DNA of 64,000 nt from Hemileia vastatrix (GCA_030280995.1 JASXTE010000001.1:12805001-12869000), one strand, 5' to 3'. Counted from the first letter of the stretch, positions 11,481 through 22,103 are shown. Notes: generated by a model from the sequence alone, not told the origin. Made by a program: numbers and translations.

Positions 11481-14400
11481 GGACTTGAATTTTAGGTGTT
11501 ACTATCTCCCAGGATGAGAGGAACCCGGATAGTAACCAGTCAGTCCAACAAGGAGGGATACGTAGAGCGGTACTTCATAGGTGTCTTGGGAATACTATTG
11601 TAGAATTTATTATAACTAAGCTTTTTGATTTCTTTAATTTTGGATATTGTTATACTTATATTAAAAAGAAAATACAAAAACAGGATTTAGGTTCAACCTG
11701 TAGTTATATTAGACAGGGTTTGATTTTAATTAATGAAGGAAGCAGCAAGAACTGTTTTGCATCCAAGTATAAACCAGTGAATATAGCAATGCCTGATTTG
11801 AATCCTCTTTTGCAGAGGCCGGCGCTATCTAGAAATCCTTATGATACTCCTTTAACAAAGTTTCTGCCTGATTTTGCGTCTACTAGTAAGATTACGATGG
11901 AAAGGCTTCAGATGGTAGATTTTGGACTGGAGGGCTGGTTATCGCCGGAAGAAAAGAAGTTATTGTTACATGTTATGGTTCTTAGGGAAAAGGCTATTGC
12001 GTTTTCAGAAGATGAAAGAGGTTTGTTAAAACACTCTTATGGTAAACCTTATATTGTTCCAGTTATACCTCATGCGCTGTGGAAAAAGAAGGCTTTTCCA
12101 ATACCAGCGGCTATAAGATAAGAGTATACGGAATTAATTAGGGGAAGGTTAAAGTCCAGCTTGTATGAACAGTCTATGTCTGGTTATTCAATTCCAGTGT
12201 TTTGTGTGGTCAAACATAATGGTAAATTAAGGGTTGTTCATGATCTTAGGGAGATGAACAAGGTTACAGTAAAAGATGCAGGGATGCCACCAACGCCAGA
12301 AAAATTTGTGGATTCTTTTGTGGGACGTGCATGTTACAGATTAGGTGATATTATGGGAGGATACAATGAGCAAAAATTGGACAAATTTTCCAGATGCATG
12401 AAAACATTTGAAACACCACTAGGGCGCTTTAGGTTGACAAGGTTACCGCAAGGCGCAACAAATTCTGTGGCGGTATATCAAGCACAGATGATGTGGATAT
12501 TGCAGGATGAAATTCCAGAACATGTGGGAATTTTCATTGATGATGGCGGTATAAAAGGACCAGCCAGTGATTATGAAGGGGAAGTTTTAAAAGAAAATCC
12601 GCATATTAGAAAGTTTATTTGGGAATATGCGATTACCTTGGAAAGAGTGCTATTTAGGATAGAGGAGGCAGGATTAACGATTTCTGGGTCTAAATTTTCT
12701 TGTTGTGTTCCAGCGCTAGATATAGTGGGACATGTGGTATGCAAGGAAGGGAGAATCATTGCTGAAAAACAGAGGAATAAGGTACTTACATGGCCAAGAC
12801 CAAGAAATACTAAGGAAGTTAGAGGGTTTTTAGGCATTTGTACATATGTAAGAATGTTTATTCAAGATTTTGCTTTGTTGTCTTCACCTTTACGATGCTT
12901 AACAAGAAAGGATGCTGTATGGGATTGGACGGAGGAATGTGAGGAGTCATTTGAGTTATTAAAGAGGGTTGTAGGGAAAGATATTCTTTTGAAGAAATTG
13001 GAGTATGGACCAGGCACTGGGATAATTACTCTAGCGGTGGATTCTAGTGTGTCTGCGGTGGGCGCAGTTTTGATGCAGGAGGACAAGGAAGGTAATGATA
13101 GACCTGTCCTTTATGAGTCCAAGACTTTTACCAAAGTGGAGTCTAGGTACTCCCAGTCTAAGCTGGATTTATGTGGAGTAGCGAAGATTCTTAAAAAGCT
13201 ACAATGGATGCTTTGGGGGCAGCATTTTGAGCTGCAGGTTGATGCGCTATCATTGGTGCAAATGATTAGTAGCCCGAGTTTACCAGATGCGCCCATGACG
13301 AGGTGGGTAGCGCAGATTATTTTATTTTATTTTGATTTAGTCCATAAGCTGGGGAAATCTTTCACTATGCCAGATGCACTGTCAAGAAGACTCGGAAGCG
13401 GAAGAATTTGAAGAAGACAAGAGATGGATAAACGGGATAGATTATTGTTATACAAAATTTGATAGTGATGTCTGCGATGACAATAAACTAGTAACGTGGA
13501 ATGTCCAAAAAGACATAAAACTAAATGCTAACAATTCAAAGGATGTTTGTAGCAAGGTTGAACTGCAACTGGATTTAGGGAACGCTGAAGCTAATATAGC
13601 GACAAGGAGTGCGCAAGGCGAGGTAGTGGAGGAGTCAGATGATGAAGATGCTTCAAAGGGAAGTCAGGAAAGTAGTACTCAACTCAAAGAGGAGGAGTAT
13701 TCAGTAGACAACACATCTACAGATGAGGGAGTAGAGTTGTTAAAGTTATATTTGGATGGTAATAGTCGACCCGATTTTTGCGATAAAAAGGTTTGGCGCA
13801 ATATTAAGAAGCGCGCTAAAGGCTATTTTATTAAAAATGTGAAGTTATGGAAGAATCAAGCTTTGTCTCCTCAGTTAGTTGTTCAAACTAGGGAAGGGAA
13901 GGAGAAGATACTCAGGGAGTTACATGAGAATTTAGGACATAGAGGTCAAGATGAGACTCATCGCAGAGTTAGGGAAAGATTCTGGAGGACCAACATGAAA
14001 AATGAAGTAAGAGATTGGGTTAAATCTTGTCCTGAATGCCAGCGCAGAAGTTACAGAAAGCCAAAAGAAAAAGGAAGAGCGATGGGCGAGGATACCGTTT
14101 TTGGTAGGTTCAGTTTAGATGCAGTCCATATAAAAGAAGGACGCTTTAAATACTTGGTAGTAGCCAGGGATGATCTATCAGGATGGGTTGAAGCAGCGCC
14201 GTTGATAAACCTTAAGGCAAGTAATGTGGCTGAGTTTTTGAAGAAAGAATGGATTTATAGGTATGGGGTAATGAAGATGGTAACCGTAGATGGTGGCGCT
14301 GAATTTGCGGGAGAATTCCAAGAAGTAGTAAAAGGTATTGGCACAAGAGTTGCAACACCATATTATCCTGAAGCAGAGGGAATAGTAGAAAGAGGGCATC

Positions 14401-15008
14401 AAGTTATAAAGGATGCACTAGTCAAGTTGTGTGGAAATAATGGAGCAAAGTGGAAGAGCTACTTGCGGTTAGTTTTGTTTGCGGACAGGATTTCAGTTAA
14501 AAGAACAACAGGGTTTTCGCTGTTCAAACTGATGTTTGGTCAAAGGGTGGTATTACCTATTGATATGGAGGCTGGATCTTTCCTAGGATGTGATTGAGAT
14601 CAAGTGCGCTCAACCAAAGATTTAATTCTAGCAAGGGTAGCGCAGCTTGAAAGAAAAGACGAGTTTGTGGAGAAAGCATATGAAAGAGTGATGCAGATCC
14701 AGGACAAGTCAGTTAAATGTTGGGATGAGCGCTTAGCGCATAGGTTAAGAAAGCCGTTGAACCCAGGAGATTTGGTTTTGGTTTATAATAGAAGTTTAGA
14801 AAGCCAATGGGGGAAGATGTTTTTGGATAGATGGAATGGTCCATACAGGATAAGAAAGCAGATAACTGGAGGGTCTTACTTACTGGAGGAATTAGATGGT
14901 ACTGAGTGTAAGTGGCGTGTGGACGCAGACCAGATCAAAAGATTCTACCCAAAGGGTGTTCCAGTGATACAATATAACCTCCGGAATGAGGAAAAACTAC
15001 CAGAATAA
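11471..15008 (+). pseudogene. E1 pol (RT, RNase H, integrase)
   Basis: Entered by -1 frameshift. The order is linker (11471-11800), RT (about 12161-12800), RNase H (about 13000-13370), integrase zinc domain (about 13910-14045), core (about 14110-14410) and C-terminal NGPYRI module (about 14840). RT catalytic residues appear as LGDIMGGY and FIDDGG. RNase H shows AVDSS and LQVDALS. Integrase shows HENLGH with CPEC, then LDAVH, VDGGAEF and AEGIVERGH. Breaks are stops at 11486 (TGA), 12119 (TAA) and 14595 (TGA where E2 has Trp), plus a frameshift near 13385 just after RNase H. The protein otherwise aligns along its length with E2 pol. Confidence 0.9.
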
Positions 15009-15031
15009 TACCTCCGGGAAGAGGTTAAACT
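14978..15031 (+). repeat. Two TAAACT-type stem-loops at the E1 pol terminus
   Basis: CCTC...GAGG stems at 14978-14991 and 15011-15024 are followed by AAAAACT and TTAAACT. The first is translated as LRNEEKL in the last codons of pol and the second follows the stop codon. They belong to the motif family described at 25796-26160. Confidence 0.7.
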
Positions 15032-15526
15032 AACAAGTTATTTTAAGATTGTTTTTCTAAGAGGACTCACAGGAGGCTTTTTGACACAGTTGTGAGGGAT
15101 AGAGGGAGCTAACTGGAAGTTAGGCGGAATATGGCTGAACAGGAAACTGGCACAAGCGCTTAGATGAGGGTGCAGAGGAAAATGAAATCTTATATTTTCA
15201 TCATTCGAGGGGACATGACAAAATAGGTAATTAGATTAAAGGAGATGTGTATCATGTAAGCGCGAAAGACGCTGGGGATTTAGCTAATGGGTTAACTAAC
15301 CAGGAGTGGAATAGCAATTTATAGATGAGGCACTCTATAGTTCAATTCTTATTCTTCATGGTATATTGCTGTATCGCAGTAAAGGCAGTAAAGTTTTACA
15401 ATATGAAGGTTTATTTATGATTTTTGTTTGGGTTTACAGTCTTTTAAAGAAAGTAGAGGGAGCAAAGTTAGGCTCTCTAAAAGTATGGAAGACAGGTGTA
15501 ATAAAATAGCGCCATGTCTAAAAAGA
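15032..15526 (+). other. E1 spacer between pol and antisense gene A
   Basis: No coding frame was seen. Hairpins A, B and C of the other family members were looked for and not found here. Confidence 0.5.
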
Positions 15527-16413
15527 TTATGTGAAGGCATAGCATGAAAAATATATGAAGACTATGTACAGGGAGAATGGAAAGAGGAGGCTCATAAGGA
15601 AAAGCGCTAGTGGGCTATTCAGTATCAGAGTGAAAGCTAATAGGATATCCTTTCCAGTCTTCAGGCATGACAAAGCGACAGGATTGGTGGGGAATCCAAG
15701 AATAGTTGATGAGCTGATTTCGTTCATTAGTTGACCTATCGTTTCTATATGAGTATAGCGAGCTTCAAGTTCAGTGTCAGAAAAAGCTGGTGCGTTATTG
15801 TAGGATAGGGATATAGCCTCATATATAAGACGAAGTCTGGAAAACATTTGCATGGAATGGACAAAGGGTAAAGGAATAGGAACCCATCCCAAGGAGATGG
15901 ATTCATTGAAGGCTGAAAGGAAGTTAGTAAGCAAGAGGAGCATAAGTATAGTAAAGGATACTTACTTGCTAATACGTTTTGTGGGCGCGCTTACGGCAAA
16001 GTAACGGTAACCACGTCAGGAGCAGCTGAAGTGGAGCCTGAGCGAATGGAAGCACTGGAACTCGGAGTGGAAGAAGGTGTAGCGCTAGGCTGTATGGATA
16101 TTTCGCGCCTGGGAAAACTAGGAAGCAATGGCGACTCATAAGGAACATTATTATTATTAGTGGAAATAGTGGGACTGGTGGTGGTAATTATGGGAGTGCT
16201 ACTAGTAGAGATAGGTGGAAAGCAAATATAACCAGTAGGCTGAGGAGTATTCTGGTTAAGGGAGGTATTGTAAGTTTTGTGGTACCTAAAGCAATTGTCA
16301 CAGGCAGGTCTAAAAGAGGCATACCCCCAAGGTCTAGAAAATGTAAAATGAAAGTTACGGCGTTTGCAAAATGAGCAAGCTTGATCTCTTGGAAATGTGC
16401 AATATTGAGTCAT
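15527..16413 (-). pseudogene. E1 antisense gene A (degenerate Zn-cluster protein)
   Basis: Antisense to gag-pol. The exon 1 frame 16413-15991 starts MTQYCTFPRDQAC and aligns with the intact E4 gene A (PRDYACKKC): both have an N-terminal PRD-x-AC and a second ACDNC/ACNSC pair. Cysteines 3 and 6 of the expected Zn2Cys6 cluster are lost (FHFTF and HKTYN), so metal binding is doubtful. A Ser/Thr/Pro-rich stretch follows. Exon 2 probably lies in 15943-15527. A GTAAGC donor (near 15985) and a TTTCAG acceptor (near 15912) are present, but the frames do not join without a 1-nt indel. The helical segment DTELEARYTHIETIGQL resembles the tail of E4 gene A. Probably a decayed copy. Confidence 0.65.
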
Positions 16414-16824
16414 GATGTTAGGATAGAGGAAATTCAGGTTATTAAAAGGGCTATTTATAGGTTAACAATAGCATTATAAAGAAGTCATCAGTTGTGCCAC
16501 GTCTGACTTGAGCGCTGGATGGTTTCTAAGAAGATAGTGAAAAGCATTCGTCATAATGAAGGACCCAAGGAAAGATGAATTGTTACAATCAAGGGAAAGA
16601 CATGTATTGCAAAGATCTAAAGATTGTAAGAAGCGCACGCATATACAACACAGGGGAAGTATTTGTTTTTATAGGAAGTAACAACAATCTCAAGAGGAGG
16701 ATATTCTTTGAAGGCAACTCATCTCGCAGTTGTAGAATTCTCACAGGAAAATTAAGGGAAAATAAATAATATTACATTTTTTTTAGCTACATACAGTTTA
16801 TAAGAATTATATACAAGAAAGTTT
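16414..16824 (+). other. E1 spacer between antisense genes A and B
   Basis: No supported gene. The plus-strand frame 16575-16769 has no family resemblance and no counterpart in the sister elements. Confidence 0.5.
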
Positions 16825-17648
16825 TTAGTATTCTGCTTCATCAATGATTGGGATGCAGAAAGCCCAGTCGTTAACAGCCTCTTGCATGTTTTGTTGCAAG
16901 GCAGTTATCAGCTGTTTTCGTTTATCATACTCAGAGCAAGTATAAACCGGAACCACCTCGAGGAATTCTTTGACAGCAGCTATCATATCGTTCATACGAC
17001 GCATGGTCGCATCGTATGGAGCGCAGGCGATTTGCTCTGCAAATTCCCAGTTTTGAGCCATGGCGGGCTCTTCATCATCAACGACCGGGAAGTTTTTGAT
17101 AGGCCATTGGTCTGGAATGATGGTATCGAAGACCAGCTGCATTGTAGTCCAGTCAGCAGAAGGTATTCAAGGAGCACACTCTGGAATAGGTTTGGTATCC
17201 AACACGGGATCTTCTTCCAAGGCAGGAAGGAATAAGGGAGCAATAGGAGGCAGAGGCAATTCAGCGTAAGGAGTGCCTGGAGCATTCTAAAACAGAGGGA
17301 AACAGAAGATGTTAGCATTAAAAAAGGAAGAAGTAAGAAAAAGAGAATTACTGTACTTTCCTCTGAGAAGAGAGATCTGGGGGTCGAAGAGGCGCTACTA
17401 GGCGTAGGAGCACAGTAACCAACCTTAGCTCGTTTGTTGCGAGGCGGGGTAATAAGATTGGACGCCTGGCGCTTGATGGTCATTTGACTCATCATAGTCG
17501 AGGTTGAAGTGTCAGGGTTTAGACAAGCAACGGTGGAGCAGCCCAATGTAGCTACACTTCTTCTTGCGTTGCTTGCAGTAATCGCACGACTGGAAGAAGA
17601 AAAAGTGAAAGTTGGTAACAAATAGGAAGGAAAATGAAGAAATTATGG
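16825..17648 (-). pseudogene. E1 antisense gene B, 3' exons
   Basis: Continuation of the gene whose 5' exon is at 30521-30717; E2 is inserted between them. Reading minus, an intron-like pyrimidine tract ends TTCTTCCAG, then SCDYCKQRKKKC gives the second half of a Zn2Cys6 cluster. A frameshift soon follows, then a basic segment with PPRNKRAK. An intron at 17351-17287 (GTAATT...TTTTAG, 65 nt) joins SEEST to NAPGTPY in frame. One TGA interrupts at about 17168. The C-terminal domain (17142-16825) is well preserved and contains FLEVVPVY...YDKRKQLITALQQN, which aligns with the tails of gene B in E2, E3 and E4. Disrupted by E2, so not expressible as one protein. Confidence 0.75.
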
Positions 17649-18109
17649 TGTGGTAGCCTAAAGTTTAGTACGGCATCTAAATATGTAAATGGAGTTATCA
17701 CGGCGTGCAAGATTGGCGTTATTATTTTTTATAAAAGGGTTTTATTTAATTTATTGGAGTTTAAAATATGAAGAAATTGGTCACGAGCGAATGCCTACAC
17801 AAATACAATTTATTTTATGGAGAAAACTTATTTTTTACGGTCTAAAAAATTTATAAGTATTAAGTCAAGTCACTCAAGAACCTTGGGAAATTTTCCCATA
17901 ATTTTTACTATTTTTCTTAAATTTTTAAATGAATTTTAAAGTTTTATAGAAATATTTACGTTTTCGAAAATTACTTAACTTTGATGAATTTTCACGGGGT
18001 AATTAGGGCTGCGCAGACTACGAAAATTAGTTTGGTATGTAAAGGGGAAGTAGCTCTATTATGTGTAATTTTTCTAGATTTTTTATTATGGTTTTAAGGT
18101 TCTAAATTG

Positions 18110-18160
18110 AGTCCGGAAGTCCGGACGGACTCCGTACAGGCTCCGGATTGACTCTGGAAG
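18110..18160 (+). promoter_or_regulatory. CGG/CCG triplet cluster in the E2 LTR
   Basis: Within an AT-rich LTR this short segment holds repeated TCCGGA and CTCCGTAC units, giving several CGG and CCG triplets at close spacing. Zn2Cys6 proteins typically bind paired CGG triplets, and the element family encodes such proteins. The match is suggestive only. Equivalent clusters are at 29855-29930, 47235-47295 and 58460-58495. Confidence 0.4.
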
Positions 18161-18701
18161 AGCTCTGGAGGGGAAAACTTAGGCACGTGACTAGGAATAC
18201 TTAAGCGCTTCTCAAACTCAAAATTGAGAGGGGGGACACATCATACAGCTTAATCTTTAACCACCACAGTCTCATTTTTTATTACTCAACAAATTAAAAT
18301 AACTTGTAATACCCTTATAACATTATTATTTTTTACATAACATTTTAGAAATACAATTCAACAGTTTAAATAACACTTCATACAGGGTATCTTTAGAAAG
18401 GTCTTCAACACTGGGACTTGATTATTGCTGTCTCATAAAAACTCAAATTATTATAAAAACATAAAAGTCAATCTTTTCAGATCTTTCACTGGTACACCTT
18501 AATTGTTGTTATCAGTATTTCTTTTATCAACAGCCACTTTTATTCAAATCTCAATAAGCGTTAATTATTTTAGAGTTTCATTATTTTTATTAATCAGATC
18601 CAAGTAGATTGGTTAGCTTAGTGATTTAGAACACCTACTTTGTTATTTTTATTGGAAGGACGGGGTTTTCAGCTAAATCCACATATCTCCTCCGGATTCT
18701 G

Positions 18702-18723
18702 CTTACAGCAAGGCGACTGTAAG
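18702..18723 (+). promoter_or_regulatory. Terminal LTR (U5) hairpin of E2
   Basis: CTTACAG, 8-nt loop, CTGTAAG. The same position in E3 and E4-type LTRs carries a hairpin with altered but still complementary arms (CCTATAG/CTATAGG at 57881 and 58506). Confidence 0.6.
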
Positions 18724-18741
18724 AGTTTACCTTACCATAGT

Positions 18742-18758
18742 TGGCGCCCAACGTGGGG
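18742..18758 (+). promoter_or_regulatory. E2 primer-binding site
   Basis: TGGCGCCCAACGTGGGG lies two bases after the LTR. Its complement reads as a canonical tRNA 3' end: T-arm, a 7-nt acceptor strand GTTGGGC, discriminator G and CCA. The identity of the tRNA is unknown. The same site occurs at 57850-57866 on the minus strand. The leader 18759-18915 has no gene. Confidence 0.85.
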
Positions 18759-18915
18759 TTCGATTTCTCTAGCTTTCTTTAAAGACTTACTTGAATCAAG
18801 AACGTTATTAGCCTGCAAGAGGCTTATTTTCTGGAACTCTAATTGGATTTTTGTTATTGGCCTGCAAGAGGCTTGTTATTTTATCAATTGTTAACGCTTT
18901 TCATTACTTATTGGG

Positions 18916-21525
18916 ATGTCTTCTTCTGCTGTTGCTTCTGGATCTTCTAACCCTCTTACTCCCTCAGTTAGAATTGTTTCTTGGGATGGCCCAAAGTTTG
19001 ATGGGGAGGAGGTTAAATGGTTCATTAGCAGGTATGAAGCTGCTGCTGCTGTTGATGGTGCTTCTCATGTGGACATGGTGAAGCAAGTTAGATTTTTTAT
19101 TGCTGATAGGGAGGTGGAAAAAGAGGTTATTGCTATGCAGGCATTCAAGGACAAGGATTGGGTTAAGCTTTCTAAAGCTATGGTTGATAGATGGGGTGTT
19201 AGGTTTAATATGATGGACATCAATAAAATTGTTGGAGATTGGCAAGCAAAAGGTGGAGTTTCTTCTATGGCTGACTTCAAAAAGCTCTGTGTTCAGTTTG
19301 ATGAAGTGGTGGAATATCTCATACTGGTGGACGAGTTAGTGCATGAGAACCAGGCAAAAGATTTGTTTTGGACAGCATGCAGCAGGGATATTCGAATGGA
19401 CGTCTTGAAGGATCTTTCAAGAAAAGATTTGATGAAGGAACTGCCTAATGGTGAGCAGAAACTGCCGGCTCTGGAGGTTATCAAGGACAACATTCAAGCC
19501 CATCTAAAGTTATTGGCGTTGGACAAATATCAAGAGTCATGCACTCAATATGTTAGCAAGGTTAGCGAAGTTTTGGCCGAAAACAACGATATTATGGTCA
19601 AAGCCCAGGAGGCCAAGAAGGCTCAAATGGGATTACCTGCTGCTAAAGTTGAGGGCAATGTGGATAATAAGATGGTCAATCACCTGGCCGATTTAACTAA
19701 ACAATTAACAATATTTGTTCAAGAGACACAGAAGGCTAACAAGGCCCCAATCGCTTCTTTGTCGACGTCAACTTCTTATCAGTCCAGAGGGTATGAACGT
19801 CGAAGTTATAATGGCAATAACAACAGTAACCGCTTCCCAGGCAATGGGAGAAATGGTGGGAATGGTGGTAGTAATTATAGAGGTGGCTATGATGAGCCAA
19901 AGGTGTGCTCCTATTGCAATAGGAGGGGGCACAGAGCAACAGTTTGTTTTGCTCTTGATAAGGATATGGATGCTGGGCGAGTTTTATTTGATGGTAAAGT
20001 TTATAAATTTCCCGATGGTTCGTTCATCAAGCCCAGTGATGGACAGTCTCCTTCTGATTTGGTCAGAAGAAGTTTAGCGGCTGAAAGGAGAGCCAGATTT
20101 GAAGAGGTGACGGATGAAGATGTTAATGCCAAGAGTGGCAAAAATGGTAATGGTAATGGTGGTAAAGCTGACAAGGGCAAGGAGAAAGAGGTCAGTAAAG
20201 CCACATTTTCTACTTCTTTTGGTGGTTTAGAGCTGGCGACGGTTGCCCAGGTGGAGGGTAGCTGTATGGCTGGCGAATACGATTTTAATGCTGCTAGAAG
20301 AGCAGCTGCTACTAAGGCGAAAAGTAGCATTCAGAGCCCATTGAGGGCTAATCCTGGCAAGGCCAATAACAAAGTGAACCCTTACTCTAAGGACAAGAAT
20401 TCTAGTGCTCAAACTGCCGCCAACAAATTGAACCCTTACTCTAAGGAAGAATTATATAAAATGCAGAAGGGGATTGCTGATATGGGGCCCCCTAGTTATG
20501 GCAAGTTTGATTTAAATGGTGAGCCTATGCCAGAGGATGATTCGGATTCTGAGGAGGACGTACCGTTGGCGTCTCTACCCAGACCAAGTTTTAGCGGTCC
20601 CATCCCAATGGAGGGAGTAAGAAGGACTAGCGATGGATCAGGATTAGTGCAAGAAGCTGGTGACGGAGTTAGGGTTATAGAAAGTGAAGATGTTATTATG
20701 GGGGGTGAAGATGGCTCGGTTGGACCTCAAGAGGTACCCAGGGCCAAGGTTGTTAAATCAAAGGTCCAGTATGAGCGGCCAGTAGTTTCTGGTCAAGCTA
20801 ATGCGATGGACGCAGTTTTGAACAGGGTGAATCAACTTCAGATTACCTTATCTTTGGGGGAGTTATTTACGATTGGTCCGGCGCTTGCTGAAAAGCAAAA
20901 GAAGCATTTGACGAGGCGTCGGGTTTCCACTGGAGAGGTGGAATATATTTGTGAAAATGCTGAAAAGTTTGGGGAAGATGTAGATACGCATTTTTCCGCT
21001 CCCCTGGGTTACCTGGTGGTAACTCTTAACGGTAAAGAAGTTAAGGCCTTGGTCGATTCAGGGTCTCAAATTAATTTAATTTCATTGGAGCAAGCGACGA
21101 GTATAGGCTTGCCAATTAAAAGTGGGACTGGGGGAAACCTCAGAGGTATTGGAGGGCATGCAACAGAGCTGATGGGTACAGCTGAGCATGTCAGGTTAGG
21201 CATTGGTGGATCTGTTGGTAAGGTTCACTTTTATGTGGCCAGAGGAGCAGTAAAAACTGTTCTTGGTGGTCCTTTTTTGATGGATTTTGAGGCCAGGATA
21301 GGGTATCAAGCTGGCATGGGGATTAGTTTGGAGATCACTGGTGAAGATATGCGGAGGTTACATATGCAGTTAGCGCCTCCTGGAGATGAAGGTTGGGAAA
21401 CACGGCCAGGGATTACTACTCTGTGCCAGTGTTGTGTTTGCACCAAGAAGCGGCATATAAAACGGACGGCTTCTGGTGAATTATGTTTGATGGAAAGGGA
21501 TGGATGCCCTCATTTTTTGGGGTAG
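18916..21525 (+). CDS. E2 gag-protease polyprotein (869 aa)
   Basis: Intact frame. The N-terminal 230 or so residues form a gypsy-type capsid (VKWFISRYEAAAAVDGAS, RFFIADREVEKEV). A Gly/Asn-rich segment then precedes a CCHC zinc knuckle CSYCNRRGHRATVC at about residue 330, for RNA binding. A disordered, acidic segment (DSDSEEDVPLASLP) follows. A retropepsin-like protease sits near residue 714 with ALVDSGSQINLIS and, downstream, VLGGPFLMDF. The start at 18916 is the first ATG after the primer-binding site that opens this frame. The frame ends TAG at 21523-21525, immediately after a slippery heptamer giving access to pol in the -1 frame. This is the best preserved gag in the window. Confidence 0.93.
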   Translation: MSSSAVASGSSNPLTPSVRIVSWDGPKFDGEEVKWFISRYEAAAAVDGASHVDMVKQVRFFIADREVEKEVIAMQAFKDKDWVKLSKAMVDRWGVRFNMMDINKIVGDWQAKGGVSSMADFKKLCVQFDEVVEYLILVDELVHENQAKDLFWTACSRDIRMDVLKDLSRKDLMKELPNGEQKLPALEVIKDNIQAHLKLLALDKYQESCTQYVSKVSEVLAENNDIMVKAQEAKKAQMGLPAAKVEGNVDNKMVNHLADLTKQLTIFVQETQKANKAPIASLSTSTSYQSRGYERRSYNGNNNSNRFPGNGRNGGNGGSNYRGGYDEPKVCSYCNRRGHRATVCFALDKDMDAGRVLFDGKVYKFPDGSFIKPSDGQSPSDLVRRSLAAERRARFEEVTDEDVNAKSGKNGNGNGGKADKGKEKEVSKATFSTSFGGLELATVAQVEGSCMAGEYDFNAARRAAATKAKSSIQSPLRANPGKANNKVNPYSKDKNSSAQTAANKLNPYSKEELYKMQKGIADMGPPSYGKFDLNGEPMPEDDSDSEEDVPLASLPRPSFSGPIPMEGVRRTSDGSGLVQEAGDGVRVIESEDVIMGGEDGSVGPQEVPRAKVVKSKVQYERPVVSGQANAMDAVLNRVNQLQITLSLGELFTIGPALAEKQKKHLTRRRVSTGEVEYICENAEKFGEDVDTHFSAPLGYLVVTLNGKEVKALVDSGSQINLISLEQATSIGLPIKSGTGGNLRGIGGHATELMGTAEHVRLGIGGSVGKVHFYVARGAVKTVLGGPFLMDFEARIGYQAGMGISLEITGEDMRRLHMQLAPPGDEGWETRPGITTLCQCCVCTKKRHIKRTASGELCLMERDGCPHFLG
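21513..21519 (+). promoter_or_regulatory. E2 predicted -1 ribosomal frameshift site
   Basis: The heptamer T TTT TTG sits in the gag frame within CAT TTT TTG GGG TAG, right at the gag stop. Pol is open in the -1 frame across this point. It is in the same position as the E1 site but has a different heptamer. Confidence 0.72.
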
Positions 21526-21781
21526 CAGGGGCTGATCGCTCTAATGTTGTAATCTCTCCTCATAATGAGATCCCAGATTGCAATAGGTCAGCTCACTTGG
21601 AGATAATTCAAGTGGATTCTCAATTATTTTCTGTTAATATTACTTTGGAGTGCAAATATGTTATGGACTTTTCTATATGTTTATTGGATTTACCCGGTTT
21701 TTCTATTAAATTTAAAAACGGTGAAAAAGGCAAAATGGGCCAAATTAGGTTGGATAAAGGTTGGAAGGGTGTGTTTTATGA

Positions 21782-22103
21782 CCTCCAGCAAGAGGTTAAA
21801 CTGCAATTATCTCCTTCTATTACGGACCTCCAGCAAGAGGGTAAACTGCGAAAATCTCATCAAAACCAAATTAAAAATCTCAGTATAAGTAAATCACAAA
21901 AAATTAATTTATGTGAAAAGGTTATTCCGGACCTCCAGCAAGAGGTTAAACTGCAAGTATCTCCTTCTATTTTGGACCTCCAGCAAGAGGGTAAACTGCA
22001 AAAATAACATCAAAATCCAATAAAAAATCTCAGTATAATTAAAACACAAAAAAATAATTTTTGTGAAAATTCAATTTCGGTCCTCCAGCAAGAGGTTAAA
22101 CTG
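21782..22103 (+). repeat. Five TAAACT-type stem-loops in the E2 gag-pol linker
   Basis: Copies start at 21782, 21827, 21932, 21977 and 22082. Each is CCTC, CAGCAA loop, GAGG, then TTAAACTG or GTAAACTG. In the pol frame each is translated DLQQE(V/G)KLQ, so peptide and RNA-level repeats coincide. Confidence 0.8.

Larger units (their letters stand above)
17649..18739 (+). repeat. E2 5' LTR
   Basis: 1091 bp, from TGTGGTAGCC to CCTTACCATA. The right end is set by comparison of both LTRs and of a solo LTR with its own duplication. It contains a CGG/CCG-rich cluster (18110-18160) and a terminal hairpin (18702-18723). The open frame starting 18640 spans the LTR end and is not a gene. Confidence 0.92.

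Noticed and set aside
16882..17269. Plus-strand frames at 16882-17235 and 17060-17269
   Set aside because: Shadows of the minus-strand antisense gene B, whose C-terminal domain is conserved in the other elements.
18640..18894. Frame MLFLLEGRGFQLNP, also at 30417-30611
   Set aside because: Both are in the LTR end and run into unrelated sequence; no conservation beyond the LTR itself.
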